64,000 nucleotides of DNA, taken from Tetrapyrgos nigripes. Lineage: Eukaryota > Basidiomycota > Agaricomycetes > Agaricales > Campanellaceae. Location: positions 1 through 64,000 of the forward strand of contig JAACJM010000368.1 in assembly GCA_013368315.1 (NCBI GenBank), written 5' to 3'. Positions within the stretch are counted from its first letter, which is position 1. Each line of letters starts with the position of its first letter. A program made the position numbers and the translations under genes. Below the pieces are notes generated by a model. The model saw only the letters and a list, made by a program, of their open reading frames with translations. It was not told where the DNA came from and did no database searches. Shown piece by piece: positions 42,830 through 54,989 of this stretch.

Positions 42830-43658
42830 TGTTGATGGCGAAGTCGGAACAAAATTTGAGTCCCTTCGCGCTGTGAGCGAACGAATGGACAATTTCGCTG
42901 AAGAGGTATGATCTAGATTGTTCCTTCTTGTCCTGGAATTTTAACCCCATGAACAGACCATACATGAACCAGAACCGCTCAGTGAAAAAACTATGGAGCG
43001 AGTACATCAAGCCCGATACGACCCAGAACATGGTCGATTCTATGAGAGCGAAGCTGACGCTGTTGTGAACATGTTTCTGACAGAACATCTTCCTTCTTAT
43101 CTGGGTTTTACCACAGGCCCTCAGTGGTCTCTTAGGTCTTTAACGGAGAACAAAGAGGCTATGAAGATTATGGAGGATTGGTCTATAAAGGGCCAACAGG
43201 TTGACCTGGACGACTCATTTGGACTCCCTGACAGTGCTCTGCTACCCTCACTTGAAGCGTTTGAACTGGGCATCGGGTTGACGAGCACTCCACCTCGCCC
43301 TCGCCCAGTCTCTACTGCTGGTCTATTTGGGCCTTCTGGACTGCCGTGTCCCCCTTTTCTTCACTCGGAATCCCCTGACATCTCTCCTAATCCCTACAAA
43401 CCTTTAGACCAATCCATCAACTGGAGGAACGCGATGCCCCAATCTAGTACTATCCCTAATTCACCAGGACAAGTTGTCAAGGGCCTTCCTGTGGGCGACT
43501 CACCATCTTCCCTCAGAGAGCTTGGAATTACGAGGCCTCTTAAAGGCCGAGTTAACTTAGGTCGACTTTTGCTATCTTCCCACGCCTGCAGATTTCTATT
43601 GCGGTCTCTAAGACAACCGAATTGCCTAGACTCGGTCTGGACCGGGTCCAAGGACTAA
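42830..43658 (+). CDS. N-terminal part of a fungal protein, possibly joined to the PD-(D/E)XK-like exon downstream
   Basis: An exon ending ESLRAVSERMDNFAEE meets a GTATGA donor at 42,906. A 51-nt intron follows, and the next exon (from 42,957) reads through ATG 42,993 to about 43,658: a helical stretch (MERVHQARYDPEHGRFYESE, then VVNMFLTEHLPSYLGF) followed by a long Pro/Ser-rich, disordered tail. An earlier basic exon (FEKNAHPKHQREFEKIRTRN, about 42,710-42,770) is likely, but its splice phase could not be settled. Downstream exons near 43,700-43,900 (SSLFLLSYVLQATGFSRWMS) are plausible. No enzyme motif occurs in this part. The 3' end, and whether it forms one gene with 44,738-45,151, are inferred. 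Confidence 0.5.
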
Positions 43659-44737
43659 TGACGCTGACTTGAACCATGACGTCATGTCTTGTTTCTCCAA
43701 TATCCCATCCCTCAAGCTTGCCTTCGTCTCGAGTACAGATTTAGAACCCTCCAACAAAATCAGCTCTCTGTTTTTGCTCTCTTACGTACTTCAAGCAACA
43801 GGATTCAGCAGGTGGATGTCAATGTCAAGCCCAGCAAACGAGGATTGTAAAGAGGGAGAAGAGGGTCAATATTTAATCCAATTGTTCTCCGGAAAGTGCG
43901 TTGACCTTGGATACTACATTGTTTTCCTTTCGCTAGCGTCTTGCTTATAATGATTGATATATTTGTCATTCTTGGCTGGTCTATCATTGCTGAAAATCTG
44001 CTAACACAGAGCTGGAGAATATGATACACGACCGGTACCCTTTTCAAATTCTTGGCATAACTATGGTTTGCTATTGCCGGTCTCCTACAATACCGACAAC
44101 CGAAGGATCAGTCTAGAACCCGTCCTCACATGATACGTCCTGGATGTCGTCACCAAGTACCACCCTCCCCCTTCTTCGCTTCTTCGCTCCCACTTCCACC
44201 TATGCCTCCTCCTCCATAGTGCGCAATTTCGTTCAGGCTATCGTTCTTAATCACCAACATCACCCAAAATTGCACCCCCATCAACAGCCGACTACAAGGC
44301 GTGTATGCGCAGGCCCATTCGCTGGTAGGAAGAACAGGATACTAAAGCGCCCATACATGCTGCTTGCCAGTGCGTGCTTTCTTTCACTCAGGATAGGGGT
44401 TAACACTGACACTTAATTTCAGCTTAAATCACTCGAAGTTGACATTGTTCATTCGGATAGTATGCTCTTTTATTGTCGTTGACTTTTCAGCGTTCCGCCG
44501 TCCAATGTATCCTTACTAGCTAATTAGTAACTACGGACTTAGAGATAATTTTAGCACCACTAGTTCTCAGTCGTCTGACTTCTGCTTGTACCAACCCTTT
44601 GTGCAAGTCAATACACCCATATATCAGGATCTTCATTGAGTGTACTGTGTGTATCCTAACGACGCATTTTTGAGTAGTGTTGTAAATTCTATGAATGTGT
44701 ATGAAAAGGCCTCGTAACTTGCCACGCGAAGCGATGA

Positions 44738-45151
44738 CTCTTTACCCCAGTAGTAACAGACAGCACTGGCAGAATAGTGGACAGAAAGGGAAAAATTGTT
44801 GGCAGACCAGATTTTGTGGTGATGTTACAAATAGGCAATGAAGACGTGATTTTCATTGTTGTGGAGGACAAAATCCGGGACAAAGCCAGGGCAGAACAGC
44901 AGTTGCAGCGGTATATGCTGGAGCTTGATGAAAATAAACAAGCATTGCTTGGATTAGTTTTTGTTCTAGAGAAGGACGGTCTCTTTATCTCTCTTTTTGA
45001 TCGCTTGGAGGATGGTTCTGTGACGCAGCTGCAGGAGGTATCAGAGAACGGACCCCAAGTCTGGTTTTCACTAGATCACGGCATCGTATATCAGCGTATG
45101 GTCAAGGTCAGGCGGGATGCTTTGGCGAGGCGCGAGGCGATGAAGAGGTGA
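44738..45151 (+). CDS. PD-(D/E)XK nuclease-like C-terminal exon
   Basis: An open frame begins after a TGA at 44,735, with a probable CCCAG acceptor at about 44,750, and runs to TGA at 45,151. It contains TDSTGRIVDRKGKIVGRPDF, VVMLQIGNEDVIFIVVEDKI and AEQQLQRYMLELDENKQALL. The pattern G-x-PD-F-(12-15 residues)-hydrophobic strand-E-x-K, then a helix with Q..RYM, is the signature of restriction-endonuclease-fold proteins (D at PDF; E and K at VVEDK). The rest predicts alternating strands (GLVFVLEKDGLFISLFDRLE). Such domains are common in fungal proteins of unknown role. The catalytic assignment is by pattern only and nuclease activity is inference. It probably is the C-terminal part of the gene starting upstream, since it has no good ATG of its own. 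Confidence 0.5.
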   Translation, partial: LFTPVVTDSTGRIVDRKGKIVGRPDFVVMLQIGNEDVIFIVVEDKIRDKARAEQQLQRYMLELDENKQALLGLVFVLEKDGLFISLFDRLEDGSVTQLQEVSENGPQVWFSLDHGIVYQRMVKVRRDALARREAMKR

Positions 45152-48100
45152 AAATGTATTATCCACACTATGGCCCTTAGACATTGGAGGAGGGTTGCAC
45201 ACATTGTCAGCTTGTTGTTTATTGGAGTACCAGAGTGACTGTGTTTCTCATTGATACGCACTGGGATTTCCTTTCTTCCCAACCATCATCATCCCCGCCT
45301 CTGACCACTCTTCTTACCTTTCCCTCATCTCAAAGATATTCAGGGCGCTCCCCAAAACTCAAGGTTAGTCGCTTATTGTCCTTTGGAAAAGACGCTTACT
45401 GATGTATTCGCGTTCTTAGGAAACAGAGTCACAGACTCCTTCTTCCACCTTCAAGCTTCAAGCCTCACACCTCAAGACCACCAGCATTCAAGGTTTTCTT
45501 TCCTTTCCTTTCCAGTTTACGACTTTTCGTCACCTCATCCCATCCAACGCCTTTCATTTAATTCTTCCCAACTAAATATACCCAAAAGTTCACTTAAATT
45601 GACAGAAATATACGATATCACACGTTTTCATGTAAACTATGTAGGGAACGGCAGAGCAGAAAGACAGGCGGAAGTTGTCGAACTCTCATAGGTGAAGTGA
45701 TGGTCTCAATATGGCGTTAGTTCAAGTGTGAAGTGCAGTCTATGTTCACTAATTATCTCGGAATTCCCATATGAATACTCCTATGTGACTGTAATTTTGA
45801 TGAAGCAAAAGAATACTAAATTCTCCACTCTTGAACATACATGTGACTACCGATAGTCCTTTATGCCTCCCTTTCAGTTACAGTATAGGAATCTCATTCC
45901 TTCAGCTGATATTTTTGTGATATTTAGCAAAGTTTAGTACAAAATGATATTCATCTCCACACGTAAACGTCATCAGGCTTCCCCAATCTTCTTGCAGAAG
46001 CCGTTTCCTTCAAATCTTCCCTACCAAGCCTCCTACAACAGCCTTTAGGTTTTCGCTGCTTTACCATGCTCAAATTGAGGCGCGTTGGCCGTGTTGCAAT
46101 AATACACGTGACCTATCAAGCGACGCGCGTCGTTAACGTCTTTCTTCCTCATACCACCACCCTTCTCCTTGGCCCTCTGCCTCATTCTAGTCGCCCAGAG
46201 GTCTCAAGAACATCAAGGACGAGTACTAAGTACGAATATCCCGGAAAATATGGATTTTATGGCTGGCCAATGCCAACTCATCAAGTCCAACATACCGACT
46301 CTTCCTCAAGTTGTACGTCGTTGTGCCCGGCCGTTCCCTCCATCTGCGCGTAATCTTTTATTTTCAGCTCCAAATAATTCATTTCGGAGGCCTTCACTTC
46401 TTCATTCCTCGCCATTCTCGTTGTGAGCGTACCCGCATTCGGTAGTACCAGTTGTATGAGGCCTTGTCTGCCTTCTTGTCCTTGTAATAATGCCTAGGTG
46501 AATCGTAACTTTGAACTAGTGCTCTATTTCATACTAATAACGCCTCTGCGAATCTGATATTGCCGTTCTCCCTTCCAGTCCTTCAAAATTTTCAACTATT
46601 AACAACACTCCGTGCGAGTCAGGTTTATAAGAGTTTGGGATCCCCAGGTGCTCAGTCATGTCTCTTTCCGTGTTATTTAGATATGCTGAAGTACCTTCTG
46701 CCATTCCTGCACCTACCATTTACCGCTGAGCATGCCTTGAAGTACCATCTCCCCCTGTCCCTCCTTCCATCCGTTTGTACCCAGTTTCTTACATCAAGAG
46801 CATCCATCTGTCCTATCCCGTGCGCTTAGTAGCGCCTCGATCCAGTTTATGCTTAACAGGTGCGTTGACTGATTCTATTTTGGGCTATATAGACTAGCTG
46901 ACACATTACACGGAGGTACGCTGCGTCGTTCTTCTACAGTTCCTGTTCTTCTCCTCCCTCCTCCCACTCCTAATACTACCTCCAACTCGAACTTCCTATC
47001 CCCTGAAGACACCATCTCTCCCGTGCCCTCAACGAATCGCACAACCAATAAATGACCCTATTCCCCAACTCTTAGTCAACCTCGGCTCACCCCAATGACC
47101 CCAATGGCGAGACGACTCGGGACTGCCGGCACGTTGTCTGACGTTGGCGTTGAAGGAGTGTACAAAGGCCCGTATCCGATGGACGCAATTGGAGGAGGTG
47201 TTGAGGTGGATGTGGCATATTTATTGTTGTTAGACGGTCTAGCTAGGGTGGGTTTGTGGGAGTTAGGTTTTTGTTGTGGGTCGGTGTCATTTTGGTGTTG
47301 GTGGGTGCTCAATGATGATGTGGATGGGATATGTTGGGTATTCTCTCGTTAGGGTAGGGCCGTTAGGTTGAACACTGGAGTTGGCGGCAGCTGACGGATG
47401 TGGGAAGTTAGACGTTGAAACGTAAACTGTTGCGGTCCCGCAGGGCGATTGCGTTTCTTGGATGCGGATGCTGGTCATGGTTGAATGTGGGCCGAGTGGA
47501 GGGTTAAGGCTGTTCCCTATCTTCATCTCCGTTGCTCCGTCTCTCCGCCTGTTTTCTTCTTTGCTTCTTTTTCTCCATTTTATTTCTTTCTTTCTTTCTT
47601 TCTATTTTCTTTCCTTGCACCTTAGTTAATTGAATTTACCCACTGTACATCCAATTCGACGATGGATCTCGTGAAATGCTTAGGGTTACGTATTCTGACT
47701 TCTGACAAGGGATACCTTTGAACTCTTGTTCATACGAGATTCAGATAAATTATTAGCATTTCTTCGTAGAGACTGGATCAGAGCAGCATCTCGCCCTCAA
47801 AGTGTTGACTTCCAGACCCCGGAAATCCGGGGAGTAGTCCATGTGAATTATTAACCGGCGCAGATTTTGCTCTTCAACGTTGACTTTCCTCACTCACTCA
47901 TTCTTCATTTTGCATACCTCCGACTCCCTCTCGCCTCAAATCCTTTCATATTTTCATGTACACGTCTATAAAACGTCAAGTATTCACGCCGTTTGCAAAA
48001 ACATCCCAAGTCTCCCTCGAATTACCACTCTTAACCCTTCTTCCCCTGATCATACGAAAGCTCATCTTTCATTTCCAACACCTAAAAATCTGCTTAAGAC

Positions 48101-48284
48101 GTCCTCTAGTCTTTATATGTAACTGCTGGTGCTATATGCATACCCGCTTTTTTGGCACCTACGGAGTCACATTGGCTTGTGACCGACATGTCACAAACCT
48201 CTCTTCCTTCAACCACCATCCTGTCCGTACCCATCCAGTCAGATTTGTCCCCAACAGCACAGTACAACTATTCTATTGGATCTC
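45152..48284. other. Gene-poor interval
   Basis: Scattered 60-100 codon frames (for example 46,066-46,353 plus, 47,095-47,352 plus and 47,287-47,526 minus) show no domains or consistent splicing. A TTTC microsatellite lies at about 47,576-47,612. TAGGGTTACG at about 47,690 is a single telomere-like unit. Nothing else is supported. Confidence 0.4.
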
Positions 48285-48425
48285 TGGTGAGCTCTTTCAT
48301 CTTTTCCTCTTCTTCTATCAGTGTTGCAACATGCCTGGACGCGGGAGTATGCAGCAACGACCCTGGGGCAGCAGAAAGTCGTCCAGGCATGCTGCAATGA
48401 CGTTAGTCCCTGCTATATTTTCTCT
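48285..48425 (+). pseudogene. Exon-like fragment of a repeated unknown gene (third copy)
   Basis: The sequence TCTCTGGTGAGCTCTTTCATC provides a donor matching those at 18.5 and 28.4 kb. An intron ending TATCAG is followed by an exon reading LQHAWTREYAATTLGQQKVV then QACCNDVS. About 23 residues match the 28.4-kb copy (TWTQKYAATTVGQQKVVRVCCNN). The family is unknown to me. Confidence 0.45.
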
Positions 48426-48674
48426 TTCTTCGTTTATATCTCGCATCTTACCTTTGGTCCTCAGGCAACACCTCAGTTCTCCAGACGCGTCACGACAGAC
48501 TCAAAAGACCAGGTACGCCTACTTCTATGTGCACCATTCAGTTGTACATATGCCTAACGAAGTAGTATTCTCAGCTCATTTTGTCAATTGTCGCAGAGAC
48601 TACTCGTCTTGTTGGGTTAGGTATGTTACCTTTCAAACATTCATTCCGAACTGCCCTCGGATAAGTGTTGTATT

Positions 48675-49038
48675 ATGCACTCCTTTGACAATAGGCATTT
48701 CGACATCGTGTTACCTTCATACCCGTTTATCCACCTCCTTGCTACTTCCTTCTTCTCTTATTTTCCTATGAACTGTGCCTCTTCAGCTTGCGTTGGCCCT
48801 CGCTCGTCTCATCGAAACCCTCTCACCAACAGGCTCTATCCACGATACCTCGTTCCATATCGCAGATCGTCAAGCTCTCTCCTCGCCTTCAACCTCGGCG
48901 CAATCCTTGGTCGTATCAGTGATCGATTTTGGTCTCATACACGTCTACCTCGAGTGTGGTGAGGGCCTTTTGGGGATTGGATCGCGGCGGAAGGAAGAAG
49001 AGGTTGGGGTGTTGGAGTATCGGGCCCCTGAGGCGTAA
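48675..49038 (+). pseudogene. Protein-kinase-like fragment
   Basis: An upstream piece (NRHFDIVLPSYP, about 48,695-48,724) may join, after an intron ending CTCTTCAG near 48,786, to LALALARLIETLSPTGSIHD, then SLVVSVIDFGLIHVY, then EVGVLEYRAPEA and a TAA at about 49,036. The order helix-(D)FG-activation segment-(Y)RAPE matches subdomains VIa to VIII of a Ser/Thr kinase. The catalytic HRD loop is replaced by IHDTSFHIAD, the N-lobe glycine loop and lysine were not found, and a stop follows APE. It is a relic, if a kinase at all. Confidence 0.4.
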
Positions 49039-51400
49039 AAGGCGAAGACAGAGAACGATGTACCGGGACGCGTTTGGAGTAGTTGATGTGAGTCACGTCT
49101 CTGCCTTCCTAGTATTTTCCCTCTCTTTCCCCCCTTTTTTTCTCTTTTCTTTTTCATTGATTTTCCTTTTTTTGCTTTCATTGTTGTATCTGTCATCTTT
49201 CCTTTATTTTGGCCCTTATTAACTGCCTCCGTCGGTTTTGCTTGTTTTGTTCAATTTTATTTTTCACCGGTAATGAAACACTGACTGAGGCAACTTCACA
49301 GAATCTGGCATCCTTCTCCCAAAGCTCACCTCTCTTTCGGCTCGTTAACACGCTCCTGTCCACTGTCTATCCCTGTCACTATCTCTTCCCATAGGCTCAA
49401 AACCAAGCGTAAAACCAAAACCCTGAAGAGCCTATACGGTCTTGCAACACCGAAGTAATAGTCTCGCACACGTCGGGATGGTGAGGAGAGGAAAAGACGT
49501 TGTAAATGCCACCTCACCAATCCCTCAAAACCGAACATATGACACCCCACGGTTTCCGGACGAGCTAGGACGCTATTGGATATGCGGAGTAGGCTTTTCG
49601 TCATTGGAAAATAGGTTAGTGGTCAGCGTTTGACAATGCATTGAGGGCTTGCAGTTTCATGGACATCCTCTCCTGGATGTACCTCCAGATTTTTGTCATT
49701 GGTGTGGTCGCGGTGGTACTCTTCTCTGGTGCGTATGTCGCTCTCAGTTTATCCTTCTCTCACTGATGACAAAGTATTTAGGTCTTTGCGTTCTTTTCTT
49801 CGACTATTTGGCCGGCAACCTATCCCTCAAGGGCGTCTTTATAAACATTCCCTCCAGTACAACTTATCAAGTTCTCAGCCGTCTAAGGCGATCTTGGACA
49901 GATGCAGAGCTTCAGATAGACAGCCAACATCATCTCCCAGCCACCGAGAAGCCTCAAACCCGTTCTGGCCCGAGTAGGAGCTGCCACTTTATCTAAGCCT
50001 CAAAACCAAAGCATATGCTGCAGCATCATATTTGGGCGAGTCGGAACCATACTGAATGCGTTGAAGAAGTTTTTTGGTGCCGGGAATGCACTGGCTGAGT
50101 GCGTTTGACGATTTGGTAGATGGTATTGGACGTATCCGTATTCTGACAAGACGTTATTACTCTCTGCCAGGTGCGCTTATTCCTCTTCCCATGTCTGAGC
50201 CTTTCTGACACCGAGGTCTATACAGCTACTCGTTTGGCTCTGACCACGACGTCGTGGTTTCCCTTATCACACAAGATACAAAAAAGCTACTTGCTCGTTT
50301 CTTTTCTTCAAGACCGGAGATCGGCTTCCCGCCGTAGTAGCGTCGCCGTACGAAATTGTTTTTGTTACCACCGCCAATCCAATTCTGGGCTTTCTTTCTC
50401 CGCATCAAACATACCGAGTTTCCGACAGTTCAATCTAAGAATATTTGGAACACCGAATAGACAGATTTGGCCGTCAATGATATAGACAGGGGCATCTGCT
50501 CCACTGGGAAGCAACCCGTAACATTGAGGGTCCACGACGACCCGGTTGTCGCGTGGAAGATACCGGTAGGCCAAAGGTTTTAGTGCGGGTCTGGAATGTG
50601 CTGAGCAGATATGTTAACATGGGGGGATGACTTGGTTATTATCCGTACCACCCTAACTCCGTCAACTAGTTCATTCCATACACGTTCCAGTCCCATCTTA
50701 TCAACCCAATGGCCCTTTCTCTCTTCTATGAGCGTGTAAGCGCAGTGGTAGCAAAGAAAGTTACAAACCGTGTGAAATCAACAATCCTCTTCACACTGGA
50801 TCACCATTCTCTATCTCTCCTTTCTGTCCTCTGTAGTTTACTGACCACGAGAAGGTAAGGATTGAAAGGGTAGTAGCGGTGATATAGCGGGCTCTCTGGC
50901 AAGCCAAATCGGTTTCAGTCAATGTCGATATCAGAGTATCAGTACCGATGTGAAAGATGTTCCTTGCATGCATACGGCTTCATTACAACTGCGCATGAAG
51001 CTCCATTCTGCTTCTGCATGTTCTGATCCCAAGCACACTCCTTCTCCCGCATTGACGCTGTACTGGGGAAATAGCAAGAAGCGCTGAAATAACAGCAGAA
51101 GCCAAAGGTAGACGCCGTTGTTCAAATCATGACGTTAATGCAATTGCTGCTAGCGCTGAAAATACCAGTAGAAGACGAGGATAGACGTCGTTGTTCTATA
51201 TCTGCAAATCATGACGTTAAATCACTGAAATGCATTTGCTGCTGCTTGGATGTGAACAGTGTTTCTCGTATCCATACAGACTACTACCGCCACCAACCTT
51301 TGCTGTCCATTTGTCGTAGACCTTTCCCTCAAACCATTTTATTCAATTCCAGTGAATTAATGAAGCAGAGGTGGAAAAGATACAAGCTAAGTTTCAAGCG
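49039..51400. other. Gene-poor interval with small exon-like frames
   Basis: A pyrimidine-rich tract at 49,105-49,205 produces spurious Phe/Leu/Ser frames. A 49,658-49,731 segment encodes a hydrophobic helix (MDILSWMYLQIFVIGVVAVV) ending at a GTGCGT donor and might be one exon of a lost membrane protein. At 51,040-51,200 a segment around AGAAGACGAGGATAGACG is imperfectly duplicated from AGAAGCCAAAGGTAGACGCC. No whole gene is supported. Confidence 0.35.
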
Positions 51401-54400
51401 CTATCAGCCTTATTGAATGGTAAGCGCTGACATGGCGCCACGTCTTTTTTTGGAATAAAGACCCATCACGATAATGAGCACAGCACTCTTTCCGGGAAAG
51501 GATGCGCTCAGAATTCCAACTTTACCTTTTTCATGGGTATCATTCCAGCGGTAATATTCACCGACCACAGCATCTGGATTAGTAGTGTCTCGTGGAGGGG
51601 TTACATAGTCAATGGGTGCTATTAGATAGAAGCTTGGGGGAGTTTCCAGCATAGACTTCTAGTAGATAACTTCGGAGTGACCGGAGCTTTCCGAGCTTAA
51701 GCCTCTAGCTCAGTCAATCACCGAGGCTCTCCCTTGTACTCTGTACTTCGACTATGGCCTTATATATACCTTGAATCAGGCTCAAGCCAAGCTGTACAAT
51801 GTAATGAATAACGTGCGGCCCCGCATCAGAATGGATATCTACATTTTCGAGCGGGGTGAATGAGCCTCCGAGTCGCTCATCCATAAAGTTTCTATTGCTA
51901 CCTACTTAGAAAAACACCATGACAATATACATCTGCAGACGTGTTTGAAGAGCAGGACGATATGTCCCAAGAACAGAGCTGTTTTCAGCTTTCAGTGTGT
52001 TCAACAAACGCACCTCTAGTAACAATTGGTATTTACTTCTTTCAGCCCTCAAGTCATCATGAAGTCACCCTAATACTTGGGAGGAAAATCACTTGCTGAA
52101 GGAAAGATAATTATTGGTTTAACATATCAAGTTACCGCCAACGTACAAGCTTTCGGGATAGCATGTCGTGCTACTTTACTTCAATTGCTCTATATCGTTT
52201 GACGCTTGTACCTCTTCCGCAATACGAAGACAGATCACATAGCATTAGCTGATGGCGTTGGCAGATGAAGCTATAAGGTTCTGTCAATCTTCTCCCTCGC
52301 TTCGAAACTTCTCGTACTTCGGACTAATAGTACCCGAATGAAGCTATAAGGTTCTGTCAATGTTCATCCTCTCACCCCCCGGTAGACGCTTTACATACAT
52401 CACACGACGAGTGTCAAGATCTATCGTCGAGACTAAGTAGTAAACGCTCATGGTAACTGGATCCGAATTGAATGGAGATGTGGGCCACCACTGCGTGTGG
52501 GAATGACGAGGCCCAAAAGCAAAGGGAGTGAGTGGCAAGAAGCGCCAAATGAGCGCTGTCAACTGTTCGGTACAACGGTACTGGCCTCTATCATGGAAAT
52601 TAGAAAGAAAACCTTGAGAAAATTGTATATTTAAATTGAATAGCTATACACGGGAGCCTCATATTATAAGGATGAGTCCGTAGAGGATCTCGTAACATTG
52701 TTACCTTGAAAAATGGCGAGCAGGTGTGAAGGATGATGACGTTGCAGAACAAGTGCGTTGCAGACCCTTTTTTTTCAGCGGTTGGATGGTACCATTCTGC
52801 CGTTTATATATGGGGGACTATATATGGGTAAATAAGTAAGCATTACAAGTATCTAGGGGTAAAACATCATGTATTTGTAGAATAAAACTAGAGAAATAAT
52901 AAGAAGCCATACAATTGAAAGTAAGTAAGACTACTCAGTGATATTCATGGTGGGTACTAGGTCAGGATATGTTTATTATGCAAAGAATAAATTAGAACTG
53001 TGTTTTTGAAGAAGATTTAACTAGTAGTGATAAGTATTAGAGTATCCGCAGGTCCCCGCAGATTTCTGATACCCATAACTGAAAGGCCTGACCTGTTGAA
53101 GAGGAAGTAGTTATGATGTCACAAGAATGATAAAAAAATATAAGAAACAAAGAAGACAATAATGTAGAATACTAGCAAAATCATTGAATATATATTTCTG
53201 GGAGCTATACAAAGTAGTTCAGAGTCATAAATAAGCAGGAAGACTGTGGAATGTAAATAAGGTAGAATTGTGTGGAGGCATTGAGATTGGTCAAGATCCA
53301 TGAGAATGATACCAGAAATTGCCGTAGCAGGCGGGTTAGTATATAATCCAATACGGGCTTACATATCTGCAATGGCCATTAGTTCTTTCCAATGGATTCT
53401 CGTACAACATAAAGGCATGGTACCCACATGTGGCTGTGCATGTGCGGGTACCATACCAGCATCTACCCAACATCTAAGTCACTTCTAATGGTTTGAAAAT
53501 AAGGAATGCTGCAGCTTCTGCACCAATATTCAGTACCTCAACATGCTCAAAGTGTAGAAGTGAATTTCTAACACAAACTCTACTAAACCTCAGGCTAATT
53601 TCACATTGACCTTGACTTTTCTAGGAATTGGATGTACAAATTACCTTAGTGAATGCTTGAAACATTGGCTCAGTGATGAAGTAGAATAAGTAGGTTGTAT
53701 TTACAATGAGAATTATGATGAGCATTATTCAAGTTCATGTGTAAGCCTTCCTTTTGTGTCTAAGGGTAATTTTGGTACACGATTCAAAAAATATTGGCAT
53801 GCAGAGAATGAAAGTAGTCTCTAATGCATGCAATAGGCTTGTGGGAAAAATATCCAGGCTGTTTTGTAGAGAAATACTTGAGTTAGCAATGAGACTCTAC
53901 TGTGGACAGGAGTAAGTGGCTGTGCTTATCCATGCACATTTGAGTTTCACTACACTTCATTGAAGTCCATGTATGAGCTCTATGTACACTTTTACACCTC
54001 TCTACTATATACAAATGCCCATATTTATGTCATACACTATTGAACTCAAATATTAACTGGTACCCGCATATTTCCCTATGTCGATCCATCAACACCATTC
54101 CTCAAGATGTCAAGGTCAGGGACAAGCATCTCCCTCCTCCTTAATTCGCCAAGTCATTGAAGCTGATACTTATGAATCAGATGGCCAAATTAGAAGGTTT
54201 AGTGGTTGACTCGTATGTCTTGCCATTCTATGTCTGCACTATGCCAAAGTGATGACTCCTTAGGAAACCTCAGAAACGGATCATCTTCCGAATTCAATCT
54301 GAATGGCTTGGTTCACTTCCGATAGATTTCTGAAGCACGAAAATCCTTTGTTTTCCAAATGAGTTTCCTCAGCTCATCGCTGGAAAGCCTGACTTGTTTC

Positions 54401-54610
54401 GAACTAACTTTTGGCCACAGAATATTGGTTGGTGCTGGGATTATGGATAGGATAGGATAAACCGGCACTACAGCCATAAGGAGAAGGTCAGGGGTGCTTT
54501 ACTACTAAGGACATCATCTCGACGAAGGAGGCACAGGATCCTGATTCTTATCAAGTTTACTTTTAAATTTCTATGATTATATCTGATGAATCAGGATTCA
54601 GACTCAGCTG
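51401..54610. other. AT-rich non-coding interval
   Basis: No coding frame beyond 72 codons. CGAAGCTATAAGGTTCTGTCAAT occurs twice (about 52,267 and 52,340). A palindrome GGTACCCACATG...CATGTGCGGGTACC with GTGGCTGTGC in its loop lies at 53,419-53,452, related to 62,415-62,451. CCCGCAGATTTCTGATACCC (about 53,057) is shared with 63,003. Confidence 0.5.
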
Positions 54611-54618
54611 GTTCAGAG

Positions 54619-54626
54619 TATAAAAG
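54619..54626 (+). promoter_or_regulatory. TATA box of the SDR gene fragment
   Basis: TATAAAAG lies about 58 nt before the ATG at 54,684, a normal distance for a fungal promoter. It supports this having once been a genuine 5' gene end. Confidence 0.5.
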
Positions 54627-54683
54627 CCACACATATCCACTAGATTTTTAGGTACATCTTACCCACAGAGATAAATCAAGAAA

Positions 54684-54885
54684 ATGTCTGGTGCTCAGGC
54701 TCTCAACTTGCAAGGCAAAATTGCTCTCGTTAGCGGTGGTGGAACAGAATGTGAGTACAACCTTGAATGAACCTTACAGTCTCATTTCCTTTGCACTGAT
54801 TATTCTTCAATCCCTCACTCACCATGACACATGGCCACTGACAGAGGCCTAATGATCACAAAGGAATTCTCTAAGGAAGCAGTAA
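54684..54885 (+). pseudogene. Short-chain dehydrogenase/reductase 5' fragment
   Basis: The ATG at 54,684 (context GAAAATGTC) begins MSGAQALNLQGKIALVSGGG, the strand-turn of an SDR NAD(P)-binding Rossmann fold (family pattern L.GKxALVTGGxxGIG). A GTGAGT donor at 54,751 and an acceptor at about 54,844-54,846 enclose an intron of about 95 nt. The next exon resumes with CLMITKEFSKEA, matching the helix after GIG. The GIG itself is altered to about EC. Coding then stops at a 20-bp palindrome (54,882-54,901), beyond which decayed retrotransposon Gag sequence starts. The active-site YxxxK half is missing and was not found after the retroelement. In the family this would be a cytosolic oxidoreductase. 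Confidence 0.7.
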
Positions 54886-54989
54886 CATAGGGCTATGTTA
54901 CAGAGTCCTATGGCCTTCAGAGGGATTCCTACTCAAAACCCCTCTGATGGAGTTGGAGGATCTATGCTAATCCATCTCCCTCTCACCAA

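Noticed and set aside
44144..44416. 90-codon ORF as a separate gene
   Set aside because: Low-complexity Ser/Thr/His frame without domain or clear splice links; may be intron or spacer within the 42.8-45.1 kb gene region.
48929..49222. 97-codon hydrophobic ORF
   Set aside because: Phe/Leu/Ser stretch produced by a T/C-rich tract, not a membrane protein.
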